DNA from: Bacteroidales bacterium
Lineage (GTDB): Bacteria; Bacteroidota; Bacteroidia; Bacteroidales; UBA12077
Reading direction: 5' to 3'
DNA: 64,000 nucleotides
Assembly (NCBI GenBank): GCA_016342685.1
Contig: JAEINU010000010.1
Coordinates: forward strand, 1-64,000
Made by a program: the position numbers and the translations under genes
In this document: piece by piece, positions 28,825 through 38,041 of the stretch
Layout: each line of letters begins with the position of its first letter
Numbering within the stretch: the first letter of the stretch is position 1
Notes under the pieces: model-generated
What the model saw: only the letters and a program-made list of their open reading frames with translations
Told to the model about the DNA's origin: nothing
Databases searched by the model: none

Positions 28825-30288
28825 ATGGAAAGACATAAAAAAATATTGTTCTATTTTCTTTTTAGCTTTTTAAGCATAAACTTGCTCGCACAAGATTATT
28901 CAATTAGTATGTTACCCTTTAATACTGATAAATATGATGAATTTTCACCTATTTATCATAAAGGTGATATTGTATTTTGTTCGAACAGAAAAAATACTAT
29001 TTTTATAACTTATACCGACGAAAAAAAGAATTTGCCTCTTTTAGATATATATAAAGTTATTGAAGAAGGAAAAAATAAATGGGGTAAAGTAGAATTGTTT
29101 TCTGAGACATTTAAATCTCCATTTTATGAGGGGCCAGCAACATTTAATGATCAAGGTTCTGTAATTTATTTCACAAGAAATATTGAAATTAAGAAGAGAG
29201 TAGGAAACTCAATTTCAAAGAAAAATAAACTTGGTATTTATTATTCTAAATATAACAGACGAAGCAATGTTTGGAGTACTCCAACACCATTTGTCTATAA
29301 CGATTCTGAATTTAATTTTGCTCATCCCTCACTAAGTGAAGATGGTAATTCTTTATTTTTTGTTTCAGATAAGGATGGTGGTTATGGAGGTACAGATCTT
29401 TATGTTTGCAAGTTAGTTAATGGAGGATGGTCAGAGCCAGAAAATTTAGGATCTACAATAAATACAATTGGAAATGAATATTTCCCGTTTATTCACAGTA
29501 CAGGACGTTTATATTTTTCTTCTGATGAACATGAAGGTTTGGGGCGTTTAGATATTTTCTATTCTGAAATTGTAAATGGCAATTGGCATAAACCTATTCA
29601 TATGGACGCACCTATTAACTCGCGCTATAACGATTTTGGGTTGATAATTGATGCTTTCAAAAAAAGTGGAATGTTTTGTTCAGACAGACAACGAACATCT
29701 GATGATATTTATTCGTTTACACCTTTATATCCAATGTTTGACAATTCTACTCGGCAAGTAGAAAATGATTATTGTTATGTATTATATGAAGCTGGAGCTG
29801 AGAATCCCGATTCAACTATGTTTGATTACGAATGGAATTTTGGGGATGGAAAAAAGACTAGAGGTATAGAAGTTGATCATTGTTTTAATGGTCCTGGTGA
29901 TTTTACAGTTGAATTAAACGTAATTGATAAACTTACAGGAGAAGTTTATTATACTCAAGCTACGTATCCTTTACAAATAGAAGATGTGAAACAAGTTTAT
30001 ATCAATGCACCTGATACAGTAAAGGTAGGACAGGAAATTTTATTTGACGGTCGTCAGACAAATATAGAAGATTTCAAAATCTATAAATATTATTGGGATT
30101 TTGGAGATGGTCGTAAAACAAGAGGAATTGAAGCACAACATATTTATACAACACGGGGAAACTTCATTGTCCAATTGGGCGTTGTAAGTAAAAAGGACAA
30201 AGGAGGAAACACTCAAAAAAGAGGAGTTTATAAGAATATCGTTGTTGTTGGAGACGCAAAAGAGCGAGGACGTCGTGTTGGAAATTAG
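28825..30288 (+). CDS. PD40/PKD-domain secreted protein
   Basis: The 487-residue protein has a signal peptide (about 1-22), a PD40-type beta-propeller region at about 30-300 (e.g. HPSLSEDGNSLFFVSDKDGG, GRLDIFYSE), and two PKD-like domains at about 315-480 containing WNFGDGKKTRG and WDFGDGRKTRG. Similar propellers occur in T9SS-associated periplasmic proteins that usually end in an OmpA domain; here no OmpA domain is present and PKD repeats take its place. It is translationally adjacent to the PorP/SprF gene. Confidence 0.83.
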   Translation: MERHKKILFYFLFSFLSINLLAQDYSISMLPFNTDKYDEFSPIYHKGDIVFCSNRKNTIFITYTDEKKNLPLLDIYKVIEEGKNKWGKVELFSETFKSPFYEGPATFNDQGSVIYFTRNIEIKKRVGNSISKKNKLGIYYSKYNRRSNVWSTPTPFVYNDSEFNFAHPSLSEDGNSLFFVSDKDGGYGGTDLYVCKLVNGGWSEPENLGSTINTIGNEYFPFIHSTGRLYFSSDEHEGLGRLDIFYSEIVNGNWHKPIHMDAPINSRYNDFGLIIDAFKKSGMFCSDRQRTSDDIYSFTPLYPMFDNSTRQVENDYCYVLYEAGAENPDSTMFDYEWNFGDGKKTRGIEVDHCFNGPGDFTVELNVIDKLTGEVYYTQATYPLQIEDVKQVYINAPDTVKVGQEILFDGRQTNIEDFKIYKYYWDFGDGRKTRGIEAQHIYTTRGNFIVQLGVVSKKDKGGNTQKRGVYKNIVVVGDAKERGRRVGN

Positions 30289-30338
30289 AACATTCTAGAT
30301 TAATCGTGGTATATATACTGAACCGAAATTTTTTAAAC

Positions 30339-31307
30339 ATGAAACACTTAACTACTATTTTTTTAATCTTTAGTATTAGCATAAATTTATTTGCTCAACC
30401 CGTTCCTGCAGAGGATGAAAATATACCTTTTCTTATGACTTTTGGTCATAAAGCAGAAACTTCGTGGGGTGATGATGATTTTTCACAAACATTCTTTTTT
30501 GTTATTCCAGCAGAACATACAAGCCCTATATTTATTAGAGTTTTTGATGCTGATTGTGGAGGTCTGGTTGATGAAATTAATGGAATATGGGATACAAAAA
30601 TCACTTACTCTGTTTATGGTGGTGTTGAATGCTATTCTAATAAAGATGCTCAGGGAATTGATCCCGTAGGAAATTACAAAAGCGGTAATTTGTTAGCTAC
30701 AAAGACGTTTGGTGAGAATCCAAGATACGATAATAAGTGGTATACGTTTGGACCTTTTAATCCTACCGAAGGTGAGTTAATTGAAAAATATGGTGGCTAT
30801 ATATTTAAGATTGTATGTGAAGGTTTTAATGGTGATGATGGTAATATGTATCGTTACTTTGTAAGTACAGCACAAAATGAGAATAAGAGAATTGAAGGAG
30901 CCAATGCATTTGCTTATGAGTATAGTTTTAGAATGCATAACGATCCTAATGAGGTATCTCATATTTATCCATATATTGATGATAGAACTATTTCGGTTGA
31001 ACAAAAGAATTTCGATTGGGATAGGGATGGAATAATACGTGTTGTATCAGTTGGCAGAGCTGGATTGCCATGTAAGATTTCTGGAGATGATGATTGGAAT
31101 CAAAATCAATTTAAAATTCTGGAAGAAGAGGTAAATTCATCCTTAGATTTTCAGTTTATCAAGAGGAAATCACCAGCAGTTAAAAATAACAATGTGGTAA
31201 TTTCTGTTAAGAACCAGTATGGTGAATTATTACCATTTTATACGATTCCTATTGGAGGAGTTCCTAAATATAAGTATTCTATTGGTGTTAAAAAGAAATC
31301 AAATTAG
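30339..31307 (+). CDS. Secreted protein of unknown function in T9SS cluster
   Basis: The 322-residue protein starts with MKHLTTIFLIFSISINLFAQ, a clear signal peptide; an upstream in-frame GTG at 30306 was rejected because it precedes the signal by eleven residues. The rest is rich in Gly, Asp and aromatic residues and predicted beta-rich (e.g. IFIRVFDADCGG, YSVYGGVECYSN). I do not recognise a named domain. It lies between the PD40/PKD gene and the SpoIIE sensor (6 bases downstream), so it is likely to act in the same surface process. Confidence 0.75.
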   Translation: MKHLTTIFLIFSISINLFAQPVPAEDENIPFLMTFGHKAETSWGDDDFSQTFFFVIPAEHTSPIFIRVFDADCGGLVDEINGIWDTKITYSVYGGVECYSNKDAQGIDPVGNYKSGNLLATKTFGENPRYDNKWYTFGPFNPTEGELIEKYGGYIFKIVCEGFNGDDGNMYRYFVSTAQNENKRIEGANAFAYEYSFRMHNDPNEVSHIYPYIDDRTISVEQKNFDWDRDGIIRVVSVGRAGLPCKISGDDDWNQNQFKILEEEVNSSLDFQFIKRKSPAVKNNNVVISVKNQYGELLPFYTIPIGGVPKYKYSIGVKKKSN

Positions 31308-31313
31308 TAGACC

Positions 31314-34300
31314 ATGAGTAATTTAAAAAATAAGATCCCAGCATTATTAATAGTATTATTTTTTGCTCAAAGCGTTTTTGCACAGATATATCAGTTTAAA
31401 GAATATAACATTGAAGAAGGTCTTAGTCACCCTATTGTTTATACAATAAGTGAAGATAAGAATGGCTTTGTATGGATTGGAACAGGGGAAGGTTTATGTC
31501 AGTTTGATGGATTCAACTTTGCAGTTAGTGAAGTTGATGCCAGTTTAACAGATGGATTTGTTTCATCAAGTTATCTTGATAAAAATGGAATTTTATGGTT
31601 TGGACATAATACTGGTCAAATTACCTATTACAATGGAGTTAAGTTTTCCTTATTAGATACAAAAGATTTGTTTAATAGTAGTATTACAGATATTTCTGGA
31701 GATGCTGAAGGAAATGTTATAATTGCATCTCAAAACAACGGATTTATACAAGTTAAGAAGGATTTAACTTTTAATATTTTCAATGAAACATTCTCAGGTA
31801 AAATTATATATTCTCTTAAATCTGTTGGCAGTAATCAATTGTTAATTGGAACAGGAGAAGGATTGAGTTTGTATAAATTATCTAAAGGATTAATAGAAGA
31901 GGTTTATTCTATTAAAGAATTGGAATATTTAGGGATTCAGTCAATTGATATTGGATCAAGACCAGGGACTTTTTGGATTGGTACAGAAGATTCTGGATTC
32001 TACCTTTTAAAAAGTAAAGGAGATTCCTTTGAATCTTACGAATTGAAAAATATTGGGGAATCTTATAATTTAGGATTAGATAATATTCAATCTGTTCTTG
32101 AGGATTCGGAGAATACATTGTGGGTGAGTACTTTTGGGAAAGGGATTTATAAATTAATACCGGGGGATTCTGATTATAGCTATAGTAAAACGATACACTT
32201 TTCAACCTCGAATGGTTTAGCAGATAATTTCATCAAGAAAGTTTATCAGGATTGGGAAGGAAATTATTGGATAGCTACTTTTGGCAAGGGGTTATTGTTT
32301 TCTGTCGATGAGGCTTTTACAATGCATTTTCAGGATATTGCTGAATTAAAAGGAAATGTTTTAGCAATAGAAGAATCCGATAAATATTTATGGTTAAGTG
32401 GAGTAGGAGTGCTTGTTAGAGTAAATAAAGAAAATAATGAATATGATATCATAAACAAATCAAATGGTTTACCTTCAGATAAGATTATTGATTTATACAT
32501 TGATATTGAAGATAATTTATGGATTGGAACTGAAAAAAGCGGTGTTTACAAATTAAATATTGAAACAAAAAGAGTTCGAAGTTTTTATCAATCAGATAAT
32601 AATCTCGGAAATAGTATAAATTCAATTACAGGGGCAAAAAATTTGGTGTATGTTTCTACCCAGAATGGAGTGCGGGTTTTTGATATAAAAGCAAAAACAA
32701 GTAAGTTGTACAATACAGCACAAGGATTGCCACATAACGATATTAAAGCTGTTTGCATCGATTCGCATAATAACCCTTGGATAGCAACAAAAAGTAATGG
32801 AATATTTGTTTTAAATTCTGATCACAAATTTACAATTGAAGGAAATGCAAATCTAAAATTTACATCTATAACTGAAGATATTGACGGAAATTTATGGGCT
32901 GCGACTTATGGAGTTGGGATATTTAAGTTTGAAGAAGATACTTTAAAATATTACTCTACAGATATTGGTTTAAAATCAAACTATTGTTACAGTATTATAG
33001 CCGATGATTATGGTAAAGTGTGGGTTGGACATCAATTAGGTATGAGTAGTATTGATGTTAAAACCGATGAAATAAAAGTATTTGGTACGGAAATTGGCAT
33101 AACTGGTGATTGTAATAATAATGCTGTGTTTAAAAGAAAAACGGGCGAAATATTAATTGGAACTACCAAAGGAATGGTATATTATGATGGCTCTAAAGAA
33201 AAGAAAAATAATCATATACCAAGATTAAACATTACAAGGCTTGAATTTTCAGACAATCAAGTTGATTTCAAAAAGCCTGTAAATCTTCCTTTTCAGATTT
33301 ACAAAATGAGAATTTCTTTTGTTGGACTAAGTTATCAGAATCCTGAGGGTGTATCGTATCAGTATAAACTGGATGGCTATGATCTGGAATGGTCTAATGC
33401 TTCAAATGAAAGAGAAGTTTATTATCCAAGAATAGAGGATGGAAATTATACATTTCAATTAAAAGCATGCAACTCAGATGGGTTTTGTGTTGAAAAACCG
33501 CTCGAAATAAAAATTTCTATTAAACCTCCAGTATGGAAAAGGTGGTGGTTTATTACATTGGTTGTTTTAGTTATTATTGGCTTAATATTTTGGTATATAA
33601 GTTATCGTGAACGAAAACAAAAAGCTTTACAAGAGTATCTTGAAACGGAGCTGACAGCTCGTACTAAGGAAGTTGTTGCACAAAAAGAAGAGCTTGAAGT
33701 AAAAAATCGAGATATAACCGATAGTATTAATTATGCGCAACGTATTCAACAAAGTATATTACCTTCGGTAATTACAATAAACGACAATTTCTCGGGAGCA
33801 TTTGTTTATTACCAGCCAAGAGATATTGTTAGTGGTGATTTTTATTGGTACGATAAAGTTAATGAAGATAAGTTTTTGATTGTTTGCGCCGATTCAACTG
33901 GACATGGTGTTCCAGGAGCGTTTATGTCGATGATTGGAACTACTTTAATTAAAGATATTTGTTTGCGTAAAGATATTAATTCGCCATCTGCTATTTTGCA
34001 AAGTCTCGATAAGGAACTTCAAAGCACACTTAATCAGAATGTGGAAGCGGAAAGAGCAAACGATGGTATGGATATTATTGTTTGTGAAATAGATGTTAAT
34101 ACACATTACATGCGATTTGCTTCGGCAATGCGCCCATTGATTCTTTATAAAGATAAAGAATTGCAATATGTTAAGGGAACAAAAGCATCAATTGGTGGAG
34201 ATCCTAAGGCAGAAAAACAATTTGAGAATGTGGGTTTCCAACTCGCTAAAGGGGATATTATTTATATGTTTTCAGATGGTTATCCTGATCAGTTTGGTGG

Positions 34301-34466
34301 TCCACGTGGCAAGAAGTTTAAAATGGATAGAGTAAAAAATATGTTAGCTGATGTTTGTGATAAACCAATGGAAATCCAACAAGAACATGTAAATCAAACG
34401 TTTAGTAAGTGGAGAGGTAAGCTGCAACAGGTAGATGATGTGTTGTTTATGGGTGTTAGAGTTTAG
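31314..34466 (+). CDS. reg_prop / Y_Y_Y sensor with SpoIIE-type PP2C phosphatase
   Basis: The 1050-residue protein has a signal peptide, two seven-bladed-type reg_prop propeller repeats over about residues 25-640 (recurring WIGTxxxG motifs), a Y_Y_Y domain near 650-735, one membrane helix at ~745-765, a coiled coil, and a SpoIIE phosphatase domain at ~800-1050. The PP2C metal-binding elements are visible as SGDFYWYD, CADSTGHGVPGAFMSM and SDGYPDQ. It would sense a periplasmic ligand and dephosphorylate a cytoplasmic partner, perhaps an anti-sigma antagonist, though none is nearby. It is the last gene of the T9SS cargo operon and overlaps the convergent LuxR gene by 4 bp. Confidence 0.9.
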   Translation: MSNLKNKIPALLIVLFFAQSVFAQIYQFKEYNIEEGLSHPIVYTISEDKNGFVWIGTGEGLCQFDGFNFAVSEVDASLTDGFVSSSYLDKNGILWFGHNTGQITYYNGVKFSLLDTKDLFNSSITDISGDAEGNVIIASQNNGFIQVKKDLTFNIFNETFSGKIIYSLKSVGSNQLLIGTGEGLSLYKLSKGLIEEVYSIKELEYLGIQSIDIGSRPGTFWIGTEDSGFYLLKSKGDSFESYELKNIGESYNLGLDNIQSVLEDSENTLWVSTFGKGIYKLIPGDSDYSYSKTIHFSTSNGLADNFIKKVYQDWEGNYWIATFGKGLLFSVDEAFTMHFQDIAELKGNVLAIEESDKYLWLSGVGVLVRVNKENNEYDIINKSNGLPSDKIIDLYIDIEDNLWIGTEKSGVYKLNIETKRVRSFYQSDNNLGNSINSITGAKNLVYVSTQNGVRVFDIKAKTSKLYNTAQGLPHNDIKAVCIDSHNNPWIATKSNGIFVLNSDHKFTIEGNANLKFTSITEDIDGNLWAATYGVGIFKFEEDTLKYYSTDIGLKSNYCYSIIADDYGKVWVGHQLGMSSIDVKTDEIKVFGTEIGITGDCNNNAVFKRKTGEILIGTTKGMVYYDGSKEKKNNHIPRLNITRLEFSDNQVDFKKPVNLPFQIYKMRISFVGLSYQNPEGVSYQYKLDGYDLEWSNASNEREVYYPRIEDGNYTFQLKACNSDGFCVEKPLEIKISIKPPVWKRWWFITLVVLVIIGLIFWYISYRERKQKALQEYLETELTARTKEVVAQKEELEVKNRDITDSINYAQRIQQSILPSVITINDNFSGAFVYYQPRDIVSGDFYWYDKVNEDKFLIVCADSTGHGVPGAFMSMIGTTLIKDICLRKDINSPSAILQSLDKELQSTLNQNVEAERANDGMDIIVCEIDVNTHYMRFASAMRPLILYKDKELQYVKGTKASIGGDPKAEKQFENVGFQLAKGDIIYMFSDGYPDQFGGPRGKKFKMDRVKNMLADVCDKPMEIQQEHVNQTFSKWRGKLQQVDDVLFMGVRV

Positions 34467-35059
34467 TTGGCCTCAGTATCGTTAATATCAATAATTTTAT
34501 TTATTATAGCATAAATTGTTAAACCCGGAGCTGTTTTAATACCCAGTTTCCGGGTTATGTTTTTGCGATGAGTGACAACAGTATGCACACTAATAAACAG
34601 TTTATCAGCAATTTCTTTGTTCGAATAGCCAAGAGCAATTTCTTTTAAAATATCAGCTTCTCGTTTGCTTATCTCGTCGGGAATATTAGGCGCAGTATCT
34701 AGTTTATTCTTGTTTCCTGAAAGTTGGTTTAATTTTTTTAGTATTTCGGCTTGAGAATCAGTTAAGTTAATTATTTCAGCAAAATCTGATAGATTCTGAT
34801 TGTTGGAGCTGTTAGAAATTGCAATTAATTGATTTTTACCGTATTTGTTTTTTATTTCCTTGAACAGATTTGTAGATTTAAGAATATTAGTATCTAATAG
34901 GAGAAAATCAGTTTCTTTGGTTTCTATTAATTCAGGAATTTCTTCGAAACTATCAGCTTGATTTGTAATATGCGCATCATGCATTTTATCGATAATAGAA
35001 ATTAATCCTTTTCGAATTATGTATGATGGACTATATAATATAAAGCTTGTTGCTCTCAT
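34463..35059 (-). CDS. LuxR-type regulator with degenerate receiver domain
   Basis: The 198-residue protein has a receiver-like N-terminal domain (1-115) and a GerE/LuxR helix-turn-helix at about 130-190 (SKREADILKEIALGYSNKEI, HTVVTHRKNITRKLGI). The phosphoacceptor position is kept (Asp56 in DFLLLDTNI), but the acidic pair normally found after strand 1 is missing (ATSFILYSPSYI). Phosphorylation is therefore doubtful and control may be by another route. It lies 8 bases downstream of the hemerythrin-like gene and is probably co-expressed with it. Confidence 0.85.
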   Translation of the reverse strand: MRATSFILYSPSYIIRKGLISIIDKMHDAHITNQADSFEEIPELIETKETDFLLLDTNILKSTNLFKEIKNKYGKNQLIAISNSSNNQNLSDFAEIINLTDSQAEILKKLNQLSGNKNKLDTAPNIPDEISKREADILKEIALGYSNKEIADKLFISVHTVVTHRKNITRKLGIKTAPGLTIYAIINKIIDINDTEAN

Positions 35060-35067
35060 ATCACTGC

Positions 35068-35805
35068 TTAATATTTCGCAAATCTTTGATGAATCATCTT
35101 TTCCATTTCTCTAATCTTAGGAACTAAAACTTTATCTTCTATTCTGGAATGGTCATTTAAATCCTGTTCCAGAATAAAAAGTTCCTGAATTAGCCTATTG
35201 CACAATCTTACATCTTTAGGTTGAGGAAGATATTTGATAATGATATTCTTTAGATCATAAAGTTTTTCTTCAATATCGTCGTGTTCAGTTTTAAAAATAT
35301 CGATAGAATATGTTTCCATTAATTCTATAATTGATGTGTCAATCTTTTCTTGATTAAATGCCTTTTCTATTGATAAGGTGTAAGGATACACAACCTCTTC
35401 CTCGCGTTGGGTGTGATTTAGTAATTCTTGTTTGTAATCATTAAAAAAACGCTTAAGAAGTATAAGAGTGTCTTTTTGAGTGTAGCATGAATCAACCATT
35501 TCGTTAATCAATGATTCAATTTCAGGAACTTTTACTTGATGGTAGAAGGCATGGGTTTTTGACAAATATTCTGTTATAAGTCCAACGGAAAAAGTTTGCA
35601 AGTGTTTCTTTGGAAAATAATCTTTGTCAATAAAAGCATTCAGAATCTCTAAAAAGAAATTTACATCAACATTTTTTTCTTTGCAGGTTTCTTCAATTGT
35701 TTTATCTCCAAATCCCAAAACAATTCCAAAGCGATTTAAAACTGAAAGAGTATGGTAATTCATGTGAATTACATCAGCCATTTTTATATTTTTTGTTAAA
35801 ATCAT
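35068..35805 (-). CDS. RIC/ScdA-like hemerythrin domain protein
   Basis: The 245-residue protein has an N-terminal ScdA_N-like part (about 10-70) and a di-iron hemerythrin domain (about 80-235). Likely iron ligands are in THAFYH, HTQREEE, EHDDIEE and HSRIEDK, which include two HxxxE motifs. RIC proteins (YtfE, ScdA) repair iron-sulfur clusters after nitrosative or oxidative stress. In this protein the Cys pair of the N-terminal domain is absent (GIVLGFGD replaces the usual Cys-containing segment). It is followed by the LuxR regulator, which suggests a redox or NO sensing pair. Confidence 0.83.
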   Translation of the reverse strand: MILTKNIKMADVIHMNYHTLSVLNRFGIVLGFGDKTIEETCKEKNVDVNFFLEILNAFIDKDYFPKKHLQTFSVGLITEYLSKTHAFYHQVKVPEIESLINEMVDSCYTQKDTLILLKRFFNDYKQELLNHTQREEEVVYPYTLSIEKAFNQEKIDTSIIELMETYSIDIFKTEHDDIEEKLYDLKNIIIKYLPQPKDVRLCNRLIQELFILEQDLNDHSRIEDKVLVPKIREMEKMIHQRFAKY

Positions 35806-35823
35806 TTTATGTTTTTTGAATTT

Positions 35824-36330
35824 TTATAAGAAAACAAAATGAGTGGCCTTTTGTTGCACTAATTCAGAGTAAATTATTATTGGGGTCGTTTCTGTATTGC
35901 TTATATTGTAAGCTCTGTCTTGAATATAGAATTCATACCGAGCAGTGTCTTCAGATGAAATTATACGTGTAAGTTCAATGTCAATGGTTCCTTTCAGAAA
36001 CGTTCGATAAATACCTTCTTCAAAATAAGGCATCCAATAGTTTGTGGTGTCGTTTAGAACAAATTCCCCATTTACCTTAACATATTCGTAAATAAATACA
36101 TCATAAATTGTAGGGGTTTCTGGATTTGTATTTTCGTTAAACCCAATATTACCATCGCCATCTATAAAAGAAAAAGTAAGCGTACCAACGATATTATTAC
36201 CTAAAGGACCATTGTCATATGATGCACTAAAATCAATATATTCTATTTCCGGAATTGCAGAATAGCTTTCTTCTTTTTCGCATCCCGAAAATAGAAATAC
36301 AATACTTAATATGTAAAGTAATCGTTTCAA
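35824..36330 (-). CDS. Small lipoprotein of unknown function
   Basis: The 168-residue protein has a lipoprotein signal ending in FSGC with Cys17. The mature part is acidic and beta-rich (TLTFSFIDGDGNIGFNENT) and resembles Bacteroidota Ig-like lipoproteins of unassigned function. It starts 3 bases after der and 18 bases before the hemerythrin gene, all on the minus strand, so it is probably part of the era-der transcript. Confidence 0.78.
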   Translation of the reverse strand: MKRLLYILSIVFLFSGCEKEESYSAIPEIEYIDFSASYDNGPLGNNIVGTLTFSFIDGDGNIGFNENTNPETPTIYDVFIYEYVKVNGEFVLNDTTNYWMPYFEEGIYRTFLKGTIDIELTRIISSEDTARYEFYIQDRAYNISNTETTPIIIYSELVQQKATHFVFL

Positions 36331-36333
36331 GTA

Positions 36334-37632
36334 TTATTTTTTACGCATATAAACGGTAACAGGACTGCCTGTGAAACCAAAATGCTCACGTAATTTATTT
36401 TCCAAATATCTTTTGTAAGGATCCTTAACGTACTGTGGTAAGTTGCAGAAAAACACAAAAGATGGATAATATGTACTTAATTGTGTAATGTATTTTATTT
36501 TAATAAACTTCCCTTTTGTTGAAGGTGGACTGTGTTGAGCAATAGCTTCTTGCATTACTTCGTTAAGCTTTGCAGTTGGGATTTTTTTTCTGCGATTTTC
36601 ATATACCGTTTTAGCTTCCTCGAGTACTTTATGTATACGTTGTTTTGTTAATACCGAAGTAAAAATAATTGGTACATCGGTAAATGGAGCAATTCTGCTT
36701 TTTATTTTTTCGGTAAAATCTTTTGCAGTATTGGTGTCTTTATCAATTAAATCCCATTTATTTACCAAGATAACTATTCCCTTATTGTTTTTCTGAATAA
36801 GCGAAATAATATTTAGATCCTGAGATTCAATTCCATTTTCAGCATCAAGCATAAGTAAACATACATCAGCTTCTTCCAAAGCACGAATCGAGCGTAAAAC
36901 AGAATAGAATTCTAAATCTTCTTTTACTTTTGCTTTTTTTCTGATTCCTGCGGTATCAACCAAATAAAAATCCTGATTAAATTTATTATATCTGGTATTT
37001 ATTGAATCTCGTGTTGTTCCCGAAATTGGAGTTACAATATTTCTTTCTTCACCAATAAGTGCATTTATTAAAGATGATTTGCCAACATTAGGACGACCTA
37101 TAACAGTATATTTCGGAATGTCAAGTTCTTCGTCAGCTTCTTCTTCTTTTATATAACTTACAATTTTATCGAGTAACTCACCAGTTCCACTTCCATTTAT
37201 TGACGATATGCACATTGGATCACCTAAACCAAATTTATAGAATACATTGGATTCTATTATTCGTGCATTATTATCAACCTTATTTGTAACAAGAATTACA
37301 TCTTTTTTCGAACGACGCAAAATTTGTGCAACCGAGTCGTCTAAATCGGTAACTCCATTTTCTACATCAACAACAAAAAGAATAAGATTTGCTTCTTCAA
37401 TAGCAATATCAACTTGTTTTCGAATTTCTTCTTCGAAAATATCATCTGAATTACGAACATATCCTCCTGTATCAACAACCGAAAAAGTTTTTCCTATCCA
37501 TTCGGCTTTTCCGTATATTCTATCCCTCGTAACCCCGGCAGTTTCATCAATAATCGCATGTTTAGTTTCCGTTAAACGGTTAAATAGAGTTGATTTACCT
37601 ACGTTAGGTCTTCCTACAATTGCTACAATCAT
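36334..37632 (-). CDS. der: Ribosome assembly GTPase Der (EngA)
   Basis: The 432-residue protein has the tandem GTPase domains unique to Der, with P-loops at 7-15 (GRPNVGKST) and 179-187 (GRPNVGKSS), the G3 motifs DTGGY and DTAGI, G4 motifs TNKVD and VNKWD, and a C-terminal KH-like domain ([20 protein letters not shown]). Der matures the 50S subunit. It starts 5 bases after a small helical protein gene and sits in the same run as era. Confidence 0.97.
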   Translation of the reverse strand: MIVAIVGRPNVGKSTLFNRLTETKHAIIDETAGVTRDRIYGKAEWIGKTFSVVDTGGYVRNSDDIFEEEIRKQVDIAIEEANLILFVVDVENGVTDLDDSVAQILRRSKKDVILVTNKVDNNARIIESNVFYKFGLGDPMCISSINGSGTGELLDKIVSYIKEEEADEELDIPKYTVIGRPNVGKSSLINALIGEERNIVTPISGTTRDSINTRYNKFNQDFYLVDTAGIRKKAKVKEDLEFYSVLRSIRALEEADVCLLMLDAENGIESQDLNIISLIQKNNKGIVILVNKWDLIDKDTNTAKDFTEKIKSRIAPFTDVPIIFTSVLTKQRIHKVLEEAKTVYENRRKKIPTAKLNEVMQEAIAQHSPPSTKGKFIKIKYITQLSTYYPSFVFFCNLPQYVKDPYKRYLENKLREHFGFTGSPVTVYMRKK

Positions 37633-37637
37633 GGTAT

Positions 37638-37979
37638 TTAATAAATTAATTTCTGTATTATGATATCTAATTGATTAACAATTAATTTTGTTTCTTCAAT
37701 TAATTTCTTCTTTTCTTCGTTTAGATTTTGACTGGTAATTTCGTCCATCGATTTTAATAAATCAAGAGATTTAAGAGCACTTGAATATGATTCTCTTAGA
37801 AATTTAGCAAAATCATCTGTTTCATTGGCATCAAGAGCATCCATAAATTTTATAGATACTTTCCCAATATTTTGTTTTAATTCGGAACTTAACAATTCAG
37901 GAAATTCTTTTTCTAAGCTTTTTACCAAACTAATTCCCTTAACCGTATATTGATATGTTTTTTCTTCAAGTTCTTTCAT
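37638..37979 (-). CDS. Small helical protein, possibly four-helix-bundle (23S-IVP-like)
   Basis: The 113-residue protein is nearly all helical, rich in Lys and Glu, without signal peptide or cysteine. The spacing of its hydrophobic heptads and segments such as [38 protein letters not shown] and [11 protein letters not shown]-like tail recall the four-helix-bundle family first seen in 23S rRNA intervening sequences (TIGR02436), but the match is from memory and weak. It lies between era (62 bases upstream) and der (5 bases downstream), two ribosome assembly GTPases, which hints at a ribosome-related role. Confidence 0.7.
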   Translation of the reverse strand: MKELEEKTYQYTVKGISLVKSLEKEFPELLSSELKQNIGKVSIKFMDALDANETDDFAKFLRESYSSALKSLDLLKSMDEITSQNLNEEKKKLIEETKLIVNQLDIIIQKLIY

Positions 37980-38041
37980 CAGGTATTCATATTTATATTC
38001 AGATAAAATTCAAAATTATTATTGATATCTGATTTTACATA

